From assembly GCA_027488575.1 (NCBI GenBank), contig JAIYBJ010000003.1:1-41704 (forward strand): a stretch of DNA of 41,704 nt. The letters run 5' to 3'. The notes under the pieces were generated by a model. That model ran no database searches. It saw only the letters and a program-made list of their open reading frames with translations, and was not told where the DNA came from. A program made the translations under genes and the position numbers. Of this stretch, positions 16,162 through 24,175 are shown piece by piece; positions within the stretch are counted from its first letter, which is position 1; each line of letters opens with the position of its first letter. The stretch is from Streptomycetaceae bacterium. Its GTDB lineage: Bacteria; Actinomycetota; Actinomycetes; Nanopelagicales; Nanopelagicaceae.

Positions 16162-17078
16162 GCAATCTCACCACTTTGCTTTAACTTGTAATTAATACTT
16201 ACAACATTTGAATCAAATGCTTTACCGCGATCTGCAACTTCGCGTGCAACTTGCATGTATGCAAGAGCGCCAGGAGATGTTGGGTCATATGTCATAACAG
16301 TCTGTCCATATGAAGGTGCTTCTGATACGCGCACTGCACGTGGAATTGGAATATCAATTAACTCATTTGGAAAGTGTGAACGAACACTTGCAGCAACATC
16401 ATTTGCAAGACGGGTGCGGCTATCAAACATTGTTAAAAGGATTGTCGAAAGTTCTAGCGTTGAATTCAAGCGTTTCTTAACAACGTTATACGTTTCTAAT
16501 AATTGTGTTAATCCTTCAAGTGCGTAGTACTCGCATTGAATTGGAATCATTAACTCTTTTGCTGCAGCAAATGCGTTGACGGTTAACAAACCTAAACTTG
16601 GTGGACAATCAATAAAGATGTAGTCATATGGATTGCCCTCTTTAATTTTTATGTTTACTAAGTCATCGATTGCTTCTTTTAATCTCAATTCACGAGCAAC
16701 CATTGAAACTAAATTAATTTCTGCTTGTGCCAACCCTGTGTTTGATGAGATGCAATCAAGGGAAGGAAAGCCAGCGACTTTTTGTACAACTGATGCGACA
16801 TCCGCTGTGCCCATTAAAACTTCATAAATTCCGGCGTTATCACGGTGTTCGACACCGAGAGCTGTAGAAGCGTTTCCTTGTGGATCTAAATCGATTACCA
16901 AAACGCGTAATCCGCCCATTGAAAGGGCTGCTGCGATATTTACTGTTGTGGTGGTTTTACCGACCCCACCCTTTTGGTTGGCCACTGTGAAGATCCGAAG
17001 ATGCTCGGGTTTGGCCATCGGCTCTTTTAGGCGGCGAACACCGATGACCTGCTTTGTTTCACGTGAATCATCGGACAT
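16158..17078 (-). CDS. parA: Chromosome-partitioning ATPase ParA
   Basis: A 306-residue Walker-type ATPase that binds DNA non-specifically and moves ParB-parS complexes. The deviant Walker A motif N-Q-K-G-G-V-G-K-T-T-T-T is at residues 34-45, with the signature Lys36. Walker A-prime contains L-V-I-D-L-D-P-Q-G-N and Walker B F-I-D-C-P-P-S-L-G. The 30-residue N-terminal extension contains S-R-E-T, encoded by a near-consensus parS site (17055-17070). An in-frame ATG at 17018 would leave parS just upstream, so the true start could be either. The order parB-parA-rsmG-jag-yidC is canonical. Confidence 0.96.
   Translation of the reverse strand: MSDDSRETKQVIGVRRLKEPMAKPEHLRIFTVANQKGGVGKTTTTVNIAAALSMGGLRVLVIDLDPQGNASTALGVEHRDNAGIYEVLMGTADVASVVQKVAGFPSLDCISSNTGLAQAEINLVSMVARELRLKEAIDDLVNIKIKEGNPYDYIFIDCPPSLGLLTVNAFAAAKELMIPIQCEYYALEGLTQLLETYNVVKKRLNSTLELSTILLTMFDSRTRLANDVAASVRSHFPNELIDIPIPRAVRVSEAPSYGQTVMTYDPTSPGALAYMQVAREVADRGKAFDSNVVSINYKLKQSGEIA
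17055..17070. other. parS centromere site 1 (inside parA)
   Basis: TGTTTCACGTGAATCA differs from the well-known consensus TGTTTCACGTGAAACA at a single base. It lies within the first codons of parA, 9-24 bases from the ATG. ParB encoded next door is the expected ligand. The reading frame reads the core as S-R-E-T. Confidence 0.88.
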
Positions 17079-17086
17079 GGCGGTAG

Positions 17087-17671
17087 TTAAGCACCTTTAG
17101 GCACTTCAACTATCCGCGCTGGCTCAATGCCCTCTAAAGAAATTTCATGTAAGCGTGATCCGGGCACGCTCTGCATCTCAGCCGCAGCGTTTTCACCCTT
17201 CATCGCAAGAAGGGATCCTCCCGGTTTGATGAGGTGCCAGGAGATTTTCTTCAATTTTTCCAATGGAGCCACAGCTCGGGCGGTTACATAATCCGCGCTC
17301 TTCTTTACGCTCTGGGCTTGGCCGCGGATAACGGTGATTCCGGTACCAGCGGTGGCCTCCTCCAGGAAATCCACGCGGCGTTGAAGGGGTTCAATCAGGG
17401 TTACTTTTAAATCCGGACGGGCTAAAGCGATGACAATTCCCGGTAGGCCTGCCCCTGATCCAATATCAAAGAGAGTCGCCCCCTCTCTAAAGAGGGTTGT
17501 GATGGGCAGACAGTTAAAGATATGACGCTCCCAGATGCGTTCGGCCTCACGGGGCCCAATCAGCCCACGCTCAATTCCTGCCCCTTCAAGGAGCGCGGCG
17601 TATGCGGTGATCGCCTCGGCTGAGCTGGGAAAGTATCGCTCGATGAGGGTTTCACGTGAAACCTCCACCAT
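17087..17671 (-). CDS. rsmG: 16S rRNA (guanine527-N7) methyltransferase RsmG
   Basis: A 194-residue Rossmann methyltransferase (GidB family) that modifies G527 of 16S rRNA with S-adenosylmethionine. The SAM site is visible as T-L-F-D-I-G-S-G-A-G-L-P-G-I-V-I-A-L-A-R-P, followed by L-I-E-P-L-Q-R-R-V-D-F-L. Further family blocks are I-E-R-G-L-I-G-P-R-E-A-E-R-I-W-E-R-H-I-F-N-C and Y-V-T-A-R-A-V-A-P-L. The N-terminus V-S-R-E-T-L-I-E-R-Y-F is partly dictated by a parS site embedded in the coding region. It starts two bases after the jag stop and ends eight bases before parA. This stretch is visibly more GC-rich than the neighbours. Confidence 0.95.
   Translation of the reverse strand: MVEVSRETLIERYFPSSAEAITAYAALLEGAGIERGLIGPREAERIWERHIFNCLPITTLFREGATLFDIGSGAGLPGIVIALARPDLKVTLIEPLQRRVDFLEEATAGTGITVIRGQAQSVKKSADYVTARAVAPLEKLKKISWHLIKPGGSLLAMKGENAAAEMQSVPGSRLHEISLEGIEPARIVEVPKGA
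17648..17663. other. parS centromere site 2 (inside rsmG)
   Basis: GGTTTCACGTGAAACC is a perfect 16-base palindrome containing the full GTTTCACGTGAAAC core of parS. It lies in the first eight codons of rsmG, 593 bases from site 1 (start to start) and about 2.5 kb from dnaA, a usual distance between parS and the origin. Confidence 0.92.
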
Positions 17672-17673
17672 TT

Positions 17674-18210
17674 TTAGGCTGGGTAGATAACTACGTAGCG
17701 ATCTGGGTCTTCACCATCAGATTCACTCGTTAGGCCTAGATCCTGGATTGTGTCGTGGATGACCTTGCGCTCAAAAGCGTTCATTGGCTCAAGTTTGATC
17801 GATGATCCGGTTGTCTTCGCCTTTTCAGCCATCTTCTCGGCCAGCTTCTTTAGCTCAGCTTTTCGTCCTGAGCGGAATCCTTCGATATCAAGCATGAGGC
17901 GGCTGCGATCCCCTGTTGAGGTTTGAACCGCTAGACGGGTCAACTCTTGTAGGGCGTCTAGGACCTGGCCTTGATCGCCAACGAGGTGGTTGAGTTTGCC
18001 TCCAACGATTGCTAGAGCTGCACGGCCATTTTCGACGTCGATATCAATGTCGCCATCGAGGTCTGCGATGTCTAGCAAACCTTCTAGGTAATCAGCTGCG
18101 ATATCGCCCTCTTCTTCAAGTTTTGCCGCGCTCTTTGGAGCCTTTAGATCAGCGTTCGCCTCAGCCTTTACCTCTTCAACAACTTCTTCTACTGCTTTGC
18201 TCTTTGCCAT
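17674..18210 (-). CDS. jag: Jag/KhpB-type RNA-binding protein (KH and R3H domains)
   Basis: A 178-residue protein between yidC and rsmG, the standard place of jag. An acidic, Ala/Glu-rich N-terminus (about 1-45) precedes a KH-type domain with G-G-K-L-N-H-L-V-G-D-Q-G-Q-V-L-D-A-L-Q (the G-x-x-G RNA loop lies here). The C-terminal R3H domain has F-E-R-K-V-I-H-D-T-I-Q-D and ends D-P-D-R-Y-V-V-I-Y-P. The Jag-N domain found in Firmicutes is absent, as usual for actinobacteria. I choose the ATG at 18210 because GAGG lies six bases before it; a GTG 15 bases upstream would start inside that spacing. In other bacteria the family affects cell elongation and RNA metabolism. Confidence 0.9.
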   Translation of the reverse strand: MAKSKAVEEVVEEVKAEANADLKAPKSAAKLEEEGDIAADYLEGLLDIADLDGDIDIDVENGRAALAIVGGKLNHLVGDQGQVLDALQELTRLAVQTSTGDRSRLMLDIEGFRSGRKAELKKLAEKMAEKAKTTGSSIKLEPMNAFERKVIHDTIQDLGLTSESDGEDPDRYVVIYPA

Positions 18211-18223
18211 TTTTATCCTCGCC

Positions 18224-18253
18224 ACCCATTGTGGGTTTGTAGTGGTTTAAACC
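18224..18253 (-). other. Two small inverted repeats in the yidC-jag spacer
   Basis: ACCCA and TGGGT (18224-18236) form a five-base stem just upstream of the jag ribosome-binding site. Beside it GGTTTAAACC (18244-18253) is a perfect ten-base palindrome. The yidC-to-jag gap is 76 bases, unusually long for this operon. They may adjust jag translation or mark a processing site; the role is not known. Confidence 0.35.
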
Positions 18254-18286
18254 TTTTTATACGTTTTTGTGCCGATATGTGTGGTT

Positions 18287-19195
18287 TTACTTGCGCTTCT
18301 TTTTCTTTGCTTTTGGTTGTTGGCGTTGACCCTTTGTGTCGCCCTCTGGACGGGGTTCATCAATGGTTGTGCCTTCACTAGTAGTTCCTGCTTTGCGCGC
18401 TTTTTTATGTTGTAACTCTTCATACGCAGGAGATCCTGGTGTTGGGTTTCGTTTAATCACGTAGTACTGCTGTCCCCATGTCCATAAGTTTGTTGTTGAC
18501 CAATAAATAAGAACACCGATTGGGAAGTTAACACCAGAGATTGCGAAAATTACTGGGAATAAATACAACATAATTTTTTGCTGTTGCAACATCATGTTGT
18601 TGCTGGAATCCATCTTTGGCATTCCTTTAACCATCAACTGACGTTGTGTTGTAAATGTTGTCAGTGACATAAACGCAATCAAAAACACTGTAACGATTTT
18701 TACAGTTGTACTAGATGATCCCAGGAATGTTTCTGAAATTGGTGCGCCGAAGAATTTTGCTTGTGCAGCATTAACTACATCTGCTTGCGTGAAAACACCG
18801 TGCTTTACGGGTGGGTTTTTTCCAATTCCATTAAGCACTGTAAAGAGTGCGAAGAAAATTGGTGCTTGAGCCAAGATTGGAAAACAAGAAGCTAGAGGGT
18901 TTGTTTTGTGCTCTTTGTAGAGCTTCATCATCTCTTCTGATTGCTTCTGGCGATCATCTTTGTATTTGGTTTGAATCGCCTTCATTTGTGGTTGAAGTGC
19001 GGTTAGTGCTCGTTGGCTTTTAATTTGTTTTACAAAGAGTGGAATCAAAATAATACGGATGATGATCACAAGACCGATGATTGAAAGACTCCAGGTCACT
19101 CCACTTGCTGAACCAAAGATTGGTGAGAGTATTTCGTGGATTGAGAGAATCACCCAAGAAACAGCGGTATATAAGGGGTTTAGGATCGAGCCCAT
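18287..19195 (-). CDS. yidC: Membrane protein insertase YidC (Oxa1 family)
   Basis: A 302-residue insertase for inner-membrane proteins, working alone or with Sec. It has the short form without the large periplasmic domain of Proteobacteria. Five hydrophobic segments are visible. The conserved groove Arg is in I-I-I-R-I-I-L-I-P (about Arg47), followed by the cytoplasmic hairpin Q-R-A-L-T-A-L-Q-P-Q-M-K-A-I-Q-T-K-Y-K-D-D-R-Q-K. The C-terminal tail is long and basic (K-A-K-K-K-K-R-K), suited to ribosome contact. It lies two bases after yidD, in the order rpmH-rnpA-yidD-yidC-jag found in most bacteria. Confidence 0.96.
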   Translation of the reverse strand: MGSILNPLYTAVSWVILSIHEILSPIFGSASGVTWSLSIIGLVIIIRIILIPLFVKQIKSQRALTALQPQMKAIQTKYKDDRQKQSEEMMKLYKEHKTNPLASCFPILAQAPIFFALFTVLNGIGKNPPVKHGVFTQADVVNAAQAKFFGAPISETFLGSSSTTVKIVTVFLIAFMSLTTFTTQRQLMVKGMPKMDSSNNMMLQQQKIMLYLFPVIFAISGVNFPIGVLIYWSTTNLWTWGQQYYVIKRNPTPGSPAYEELQHKKARKAGTTSEGTTIDEPRPEGDTKGQRQQPKAKKKKRK

Positions 19196-19197
19196 AT

Positions 19198-19428
19198 TTA
19201 GATTCCTGCCTTCTGTGTTTTCATAACAACATAATCAACGCCGCCATGTGACCATGGATTACAACGCAACAACCGCCAGGCAGCCATTGCAACTCCTTTA
19301 ATTCCGTACTCTTCGATTGCAGTTGCTGCATACGATGAACATGATGGGTAGTACTTACACCGTGGAGCAAATGCAGGGGAAATCCATTTTTGATAAAAAC
19401 GAATAGGCGCGACCAATAATGTTTTCAT
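19198..19428 (-). CDS. yidD: Membrane protein insertion efficiency factor YidD
   Basis: A 76-residue protein with the full family signature: [21 protein letters not shown], then [17 protein letters not shown]. The three Cys residues are conserved. The family is membrane-associated through an amphipathic N-terminus and helps YidC-dependent insertion. It overlaps rnpA by four bases (ATGA). Confidence 0.96.
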   Translation of the reverse strand: MKTLLVAPIRFYQKWISPAFAPRCKYYPSCSSYAATAIEEYGIKGVAMAAWRLLRCNPWSHGGVDYVVMKTQKAGI

Positions 19429-19775
19429 TGTGCAGCTGCCTGGTTTGATTTCTTAACGAGTCGAGTGATGATCTCTGAAATCTCTTGGTTGGTTTGTGCT
19501 TTCTCTGCTTTTCCGATTGCACGCAAAACAAATAGCGCACCAGTTGGCAGCGCAGAAATATTCTCTGCAATTGCATGACGCGCCTTGCGGGCGATGCGGT
19601 GACGAAGCACAGATCCTCCAACGCTTTTGCTAATAATTAATCCAGCTTTGGGGCTTTCATTAGTACCTGTGAGATATAGATATCCAACAAAAAATTCAGT
19701 TGCTGCGCGGTGGCCACTTTTGGTGGTGCGAGTGAAATCTGAGCTTTCTGTTAAACGTGCGCTTTTGGTAAGCAC
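19425..19775 (-). CDS. rnpA: Ribonuclease P protein component
   Basis: A 116-residue basic protein that forms RNase P with the M1-type RNA (not in this window) and removes 5' leaders from tRNA precursors. The family motif is degenerate but clear: [18 protein letters not shown] (the R-N-R-x-K-R block). The start [13 protein letters not shown] is typical. The start codon is GTG at 19775, 18 bases after rpmH. It lies next to rpmH, as in nearly all bacteria. Confidence 0.95.
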   Translation of the reverse strand: MLTKSARLTESSDFTRTTKSGHRAATEFFVGYLYLTGTNESPKAGLIISKSVGGSVLRHRIARKARHAIAENISALPTGALFVLRAIGKAEKAQTNQEISEIITRLVKKSNQAAAQ

Positions 19776-19793
19776 GAAGTTCTTCGAACTCGA

Positions 19794-19931
19794 TTACGCC
19801 GAAAGACGAACGCGACCTTTTGCGCGGCGTGCTGCGAGAACAGCGCGGCCTGCACGTGTTGCCATGCGTGCGCGGAAGCCGTGCTTCTTTGCGCGACGGC
19901 GCGTATTAGGCTGGAAAGTGCGCTTAGTCAT
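19794..19931 (-). CDS. rpmH: 50S ribosomal protein L34
   Basis: A 45-residue, very basic protein. It reads [23 protein letters not shown] and ends with G-R-V-R-L-S-A, an almost canonical bL34. AAGGAG lies seven bases before the ATG at 19931. It is the first gene of the minus-strand block leaving the origin and diverges from dnaA across a 284-base spacer with DnaA boxes. Confidence 0.97.
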   Translation of the reverse strand: MTKRTFQPNTRRRAKKHGFRARMATRAGRAVLAARRAKGRVRLSA

Positions 19932-20215
19932 TGCCGAACTCCTTCTAATCAAACAAATCTAAATTGGGCCATAAATGCGGGGGAAGTGCAGTAAGAGGGG
20001 TAACGGTAGAGGTCTGGGGATAACCCGGTCAAACTGGGGTGAGGGGTCATTTAAAGGTTGAGAGTTGTGGATAACTACTTGCGCTTTTGGCCAAAGGGCT
20101 CTACTTTTCGCTCTCCTCCACAGGTTTTGACCCCTAATAAAGGTTCAACCTTGGGTTTAGGACACAGCCTGTGGATAACCATGTGGATAAGAGCTTTTTA
20201 GGGAAAAGGTGTGAA
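19932..20215. other. oriC: rpmH-dnaA spacer: left part of the replication origin, with DnaA boxes
   Basis: No gene is seen here. Three perfect DnaA boxes (TGTGGATAA on the plus strand) are at 20066-20074, 20170-20178 and 20182-20190. The last two are 12 bases apart and start 46 and 34 bases before the dnaA ATG. One-mismatch TGGGGATAA is at 20015-20023 and a weak TCCTCCACA at 20114-20122. The paired boxes next to the dnaA start suggest DnaA autoregulation. The region also holds the rpmH and dnaA promoters, which I could not place with certainty. Confidence 0.88.
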
Positions 20216-21628
20216 ATGGCCGTTATTGAGATGGAACTGACCGATCTCTGGGGCCGCGTAATCGACGTTGTTGCAGCCGATGCCCCACAGCACCGCGCAT
20301 TTCTCTCACTGACAAAACCACTTGGATTACTACAAAGCGATGGAACAACAAATTTATTGGTGGCAGCGCCAAACGCTTTCGCAAAAGATGTCTTAGAGAC
20401 TCGCCTTCGCGGGTTAGTTAGCGAAGTCTTAACACGCGAACTCGGTGAAAAAACAAATATCGCTGTAACAATTGATGAGACTTTAGAAGCAACCGATCTT
20501 CCTGCGCCAGATGTTGATATTGAAATCATTCCTGCTCGCGCCGGTACAGGTCGCGAAGATGTTGCTACACACAATTCAACAAAGAGTTCAGAACCATCAC
20601 AACTAAACCCTCGCTATATTTTTGAAACTTTTGTTATTGGTGCATCAAATCGTTTTGCTCACGCGGCAGCTGTTGCAGTTGCAGAAGCTCCGGCAAAGGC
20701 TTACAACCCGCTCTTTATTTACGGTGAGTCCGGGCTTGGAAAAACCCACTTATTACACGCTATTGGCGCCTATGCGAAAGAGTTATATGGCAGCGTCCGT
20801 GTGCGTTATGTTTCTAGTGAAGAGTTTACGAATGACTTTATTAACTCTATTCGCGATGACAAGGCTTCTGCTTTCCAACGCCGTTATCGCGATCTCGACA
20901 TTTTGTTAGTCGATGACATTCAGTTCTTGGAAAACAAAGAGCGCACACAGGAAGAGTTCTTCCACACATTTAACACTTTATATAACGCGAACAAACAAAT
21001 CATTATTTCTAGCGACCGTCCACCAAAACAATTAACAACTTTGGAAGATCGTCTGCGCTCCCGATTTGAGTGGGGATTAATCACTGATATTCAGCCACCA
21101 GAATTGGAAACACGTATTGCGATTCTTCGTAAAAAAGCGGCGCAAGATAAGTTAAATGCACCGGATGATGTTCTTGAATACATCGCTTCAAAAATTTCAA
21201 CAAATATTCGCGAGCTTGAGGGTGCGTTAATCCGTGTAACTGCTTTCGCTAGTTTGAACCGTCAAGGTGTTGACCTCGGTCTTGCTGAGATTGTTTTGAA
21301 AGACTTAATTCCAAATGACGCTTCATCTGAAGTAACAGCTTCGACAATCATGGCTCAGACCGCTTCGTACTTCAGCCTTACTATCGATGATTTGTGTGGC
21401 ACCTCCCGATCTCGTGTGTTGGTTAACGCCCGCCAGATCGCGATGTATTTGTGCCGCGAACTAACCGAACTCTCTCTTCCAAAAATCGGGCAGACCTTCG
21501 GCGGCCGTGATCACACAACCGTGATGCACGCTGATCGCAAGATTCGCCAGTTGATGGCGGAGCGTCGCTCTATCTATAACCAAGTGACAGAGCTGACAAA
21601 TAGAATTAAGCAGCAAGCACGAGCGTAA
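20216..21628 (+). CDS. dnaA: Chromosomal replication initiator protein DnaA
   Basis: A 470-residue initiator. Domain I (about 1-85) contacts helicase-loading partners; a short variable linker follows (about 86-130). Domain III is the AAA+ ATPase with Walker A G-E-S-G-L-G-K-T (170-177) and Walker B L-L-V-D-D (230-234). Domain IV binds DnaA boxes through the signature [11 protein letters not shown] (429-439). The ATG at 20216 is preceded by AAAGG six bases upstream. A GTG at 20171 in the same frame lies within a DnaA box and would add 15 non-conserved residues, so I reject it. The gene is flanked by DnaA boxes on both sides. Confidence 0.98.
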   Translation: MAVIEMELTDLWGRVIDVVAADAPQHRAFLSLTKPLGLLQSDGTTNLLVAAPNAFAKDVLETRLRGLVSEVLTRELGEKTNIAVTIDETLEATDLPAPDVDIEIIPARAGTGREDVATHNSTKSSEPSQLNPRYIFETFVIGASNRFAHAAAVAVAEAPAKAYNPLFIYGESGLGKTHLLHAIGAYAKELYGSVRVRYVSSEEFTNDFINSIRDDKASAFQRRYRDLDILLVDDIQFLENKERTQEEFFHTFNTLYNANKQIIISSDRPPKQLTTLEDRLRSRFEWGLITDIQPPELETRIAILRKKAAQDKLNAPDDVLEYIASKISTNIRELEGALIRVTAFASLNRQGVDLGLAEIVLKDLIPNDASSEVTASTIMAQTASYFSLTIDDLCGTSRSRVLVNARQIAMYLCRELTELSLPKIGQTFGGRDHTTVMHADRKIRQLMAERRSIYNQVTELTNRIKQQARA

Positions 21629-21942
21629 AAAGTCCGAATTTTCCTATTTAGGGGCGTTTACCCCCAAGGTGGGGAAAACTTGTGGATAACTGTGGAGATC
21701 TAGCCAATTTCTGTGGGTAACTTACAAGTTTGAAAGAAAACTCGAGAGGTAAAGGGGTGTGAAGTGAAGTTAACTCTAGTTACACACACCTTCGCCCACA
21801 GAAAAAGTGGAGAAGTTAAAGGCTCTGAACTGGGCTTTCATTCTTTACCCACAGATATCGCTCTAGTTACTACTACTACCTTTATATATAAAAATTCACT
21901 CGGTAAAGAACTTACACACAACGAACTAAACAGAGGTGCGGC
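21629..21942. other. oriC: dnaA-dnaN spacer: main replication origin with boxes, trio and unwinding element
   Basis: This 314-base stretch has no real gene. A perfect DnaA box TGTGGATAA is at 21681-21689. Four variant boxes of the form TTACNCACA occur at 21712-21720 (reverse), 21780-21788, 21845-21853 and 21912-21920, spaced 68, 65 and 67 bases. TGTGGAGAT (21691-21699) and TCGCCCACA (21792-21800) are weaker. The right end carries the trio and AT-rich element described separately. The dnaN ribosome-binding site (AGAGGTG) closes the region. Confidence 0.93.
21867..21895. other. DnaA-trio and AT-rich DNA unwinding element
   Basis: TTA-CTA-CTA-CTA (21867-21878) reads TAG-TAG-TAG-TAA on the other strand, which is the repeated TA(G/A) pattern of the DnaA-trio. 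It lies 13 bases from the box TTACCCACA (21845-21853) and is followed by the AT-only run TTTATATATAAAAATT (21881-21896). The order box, spacer, trio, AT-rich DNA is the same as in the basal unwinding system described in Bacillus subtilis between dnaA and dnaN. Unwinding is therefore expected here. Confidence 0.75.
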
Positions 21943-23073
21943 ATGAAATTCACCGTTGAACAATCAGCTCTAGCAGATGGCGTTAACTGGGTATCCCGTT
22001 CGCTCTCCACTCGTCCAATTATGACCGCACTACTCGGAATCGTTATCGACGCAAGTGGTGATGAAGTATTTCTTTCAGGTTCAGATCTAGAAACATCTAG
22101 CAAGGCGCACTTCGCCGCTGACATTAAAGAAAAAGGAAAAGTTTTAGTTCCTGGAAGATTATTAGCTGAGATCACTCGCTCGCTTCCAAATAAACCAATC
22201 TCAATTTCTTTAGATGGTTCTCGTGTGTTAGTTACATCAGGGTCTGCAAAATTCACACTTCCAACACTTTCACTAACTGATTATCCAAACCTTCCAGAAT
22301 TACCAGAACCAACAGGTGTAATTTCAAGTGACACATTCGCAAATGCAGTCGCACAAGTTGCAATTGCTGCAGGCCGCGATGATTCACTTCCAACACTCAC
22401 AGGTGTACACGTTGAAGTAAATGAAAACACTGTGACGCTAGCGGCTACAGACCGCTACCGTTTAGCAGTACGCGAAATTCAATGGCAACCATCACAACCA
22501 GGTGTTTCAACAACAGCACTCCTGCGTGCTCGAACAATTGCTGACGCCGCTAAATCACTTGTTGGTGCTAAAAACGTTTCAGTCTCCCTTGCGCCAACAG
22601 CGAGCAATGATCGCCTCGCAGGTTTCTCTGGCGATGGCAAGACAATGACATCACGTATGTTGGACGGAACATTTCCTCCATACCGTCACTTATTGCCACA
22701 AGACATAACCAGCACCGCAGTAATTGAAGTCGCACCATTTTTAGATTCAGTCCGTCGTGTTGCACTTGTAACAGATAAAACAGTTCCGTTGCGCCTCGAG
22801 TTTGCAAACGCACAACTATCTCTAGAAGCTGGCGCAGGTGAAGACGCACAAGCAACAGAAATTCTAGATATTTTGTTAACCGGTGAACCAATTTCGATTG
22901 CGTTTAACCCAACATTCTTAGCCGATGGTTTACAAGCTGTAGGAACACCATTTGTTCAAATCTCATTTACAGGATCAAGCAAACCAGCGATCTTAATGGG
23001 CAAAGCAGAGTCCAACTCACCAGCAATTGAAAACTATCGCTACTTACTAATGCCAATGCGCTACGCCTCATAG
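21943..23073 (+). CDS. dnaN: DNA polymerase III beta sliding clamp
   Basis: A 376-residue protein with three similar domains, forming a dimeric ring on DNA. It starts M-K-F-T-V-E-Q-S-A-L-A-D-G-V-N-W-V-S-R-S-L-S-T-R-P and ends with the canonical Y-R-Y-L-L-M-P-M-R. It contains L-A-A-T-D-R-Y-R-L-A-V-R in domain 2. The conserved C-terminal M-P-M-R peptide and the hydrophobic pocket for clamp-binding motifs are intact. AGAGGTG upstream supports the start. It is followed by recF after seven bases. Confidence 0.98.
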   Translation: MKFTVEQSALADGVNWVSRSLSTRPIMTALLGIVIDASGDEVFLSGSDLETSSKAHFAADIKEKGKVLVPGRLLAEITRSLPNKPISISLDGSRVLVTSGSAKFTLPTLSLTDYPNLPELPEPTGVISSDTFANAVAQVAIAAGRDDSLPTLTGVHVEVNENTVTLAATDRYRLAVREIQWQPSQPGVSTTALLRARTIADAAKSLVGAKNVSVSLAPTASNDRLAGFSGDGKTMTSRMLDGTFPPYRHLLPQDITSTAVIEVAPFLDSVRRVALVTDKTVPLRLEFANAQLSLEAGAGEDAQATEILDILLTGEPISIAFNPTFLADGLQAVGTPFVQISFTGSSKPAILMGKAESNSPAIENYRYLLMPMRYAS

Positions 23074-23080
23074 GGCACGC

Positions 23081-24175
23081 ATGCGCATTAAAAAGTTAGA
23101 ACTCACTAACTTCCGCTCTTATAAAGAGCTTTCTCTGGAGTTTGCACCAGGAGTCTCAACTTTCATCGGCGATAACGGTTGCGGCAAAACAAACATCGCA
23201 GAATCAATTATTTACCTTGCTTTTCTTTCATCACATCGAGTATCTAACAACCAACCACTAATCGCCTTAGGTAATGAACAAGCAATCATCCGCACAGAAA
23301 TAATTCGTGACGATCGCACACTGCACGTCGATCTTGAAATCAATCTAAACAAAGCAAACCGCGCTCGATTAAATCAAAACCCCACACGAAGCCAACGCGA
23401 AATTTTGGGCGCTTGCCAAGTTATTTACTTCTCACCAGAGGATTTAGATCTGGTGCGCGGAGACCCAAATCAACGCCGCGATTTCTTAGACAAATTACTT
23501 ATTACTCGTACGCCACGCATCGCAGGTGTTATCGCAGATTACGAGCGCGTCGTAAAACAACGTAACGCTCTACTGAAAACAAGGTCATCTGCCAGCGCTC
23601 TTGCGCCGTGGAGCGAACAACTCATTAAATTTGGCGCTCAGTTATCAGCCGAACGAATCGCCTTAGTAGAAGCACTTAATCCTTGGGTTGCACAAAACTA
23701 TGCAAACCTTAATGAGGTAAAGGCCGCCAGTATCAGTTATAAATCAAACACAGAAGGCTTAACAACAAACCCAGAGACAAATACTGCAATTTTAACCGAG
23801 CGTTTGGCAGAAATTTCTTACCAAGAAATCGAACGCGGTGTAACACTGATTGGTCCACATCGAGACGATTTACATTTACAACTCGGTGAGTTTCCAGCAA
23901 AAGGTTACGCAAGCCACGGCGAATCTTGGTCGATTGCAATTGCACTTCGCATTGGTTCTTTTAACTTATTAAAATCAGAAGGCGCCGAACCAATCCTTAT
24001 CCTTGATGATATTTTTGCAGAGCTAGACACATCTCGCCGTCAGCAATTAACATCTGTGGCTCAAATGGCCGAACAAACAATCATCACAGCAGCTGTCGAA
24101 AGCGATCTTCCTAAAGAGTTATTAACTGAGAAGTATTACGTAACACCTGGTGTAGTAAAGAAAGCGAGAAATTAA
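23081..24175 (+). CDS. recF: DNA replication and repair protein RecF
   Basis: A 364-residue SMC-like ATPase that helps load RecA at gaps. Walker A G-D-N-G-C-G-K-T-N is at residues 30-38, the F-S-P-E-D-L-D-L-V-R-G-D-P block near 115-127, and Walker B I-L-I-L-D-D-I-F-A-E-L-D near 306-317, all as in the family. N-terminal M-R-I-K-K-L-E-L-T-N-F-R-S-Y is typical. The gene shares one base with the next (TAATG), implying coupled translation. In Streptomyces a gnd-like gene may stand between dnaN and recF; not here. Confidence 0.97.
   Translation: MRIKKLELTNFRSYKELSLEFAPGVSTFIGDNGCGKTNIAESIIYLAFLSSHRVSNNQPLIALGNEQAIIRTEIIRDDRTLHVDLEINLNKANRARLNQNPTRSQREILGACQVIYFSPEDLDLVRGDPNQRRDFLDKLLITRTPRIAGVIADYERVVKQRNALLKTRSSASALAPWSEQLIKFGAQLSAERIALVEALNPWVAQNYANLNEVKAASISYKSNTEGLTTNPETNTAILTERLAEISYQEIERGVTLIGPHRDDLHLQLGEFPAKGYASHGESWSIAIALRIGSFNLLKSEGAEPILILDDIFAELDTSRRQQLTSVAQMAEQTIITAAVESDLPKELLTEKYYVTPGVVKKARN

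Noticed and set aside
20171-20215. Upstream GTG start for dnaA
   Set aside because: It lies in a DnaA box and adds 15 residues unlike the family; the ATG at 20216 has a ribosome-binding site.
21764-21946. A 60-codon open frame inside the origin
   Set aside because: It is made of DnaA boxes and AT-rich DNA, starts with no ribosome-binding site suited to it, and overlaps dnaN.
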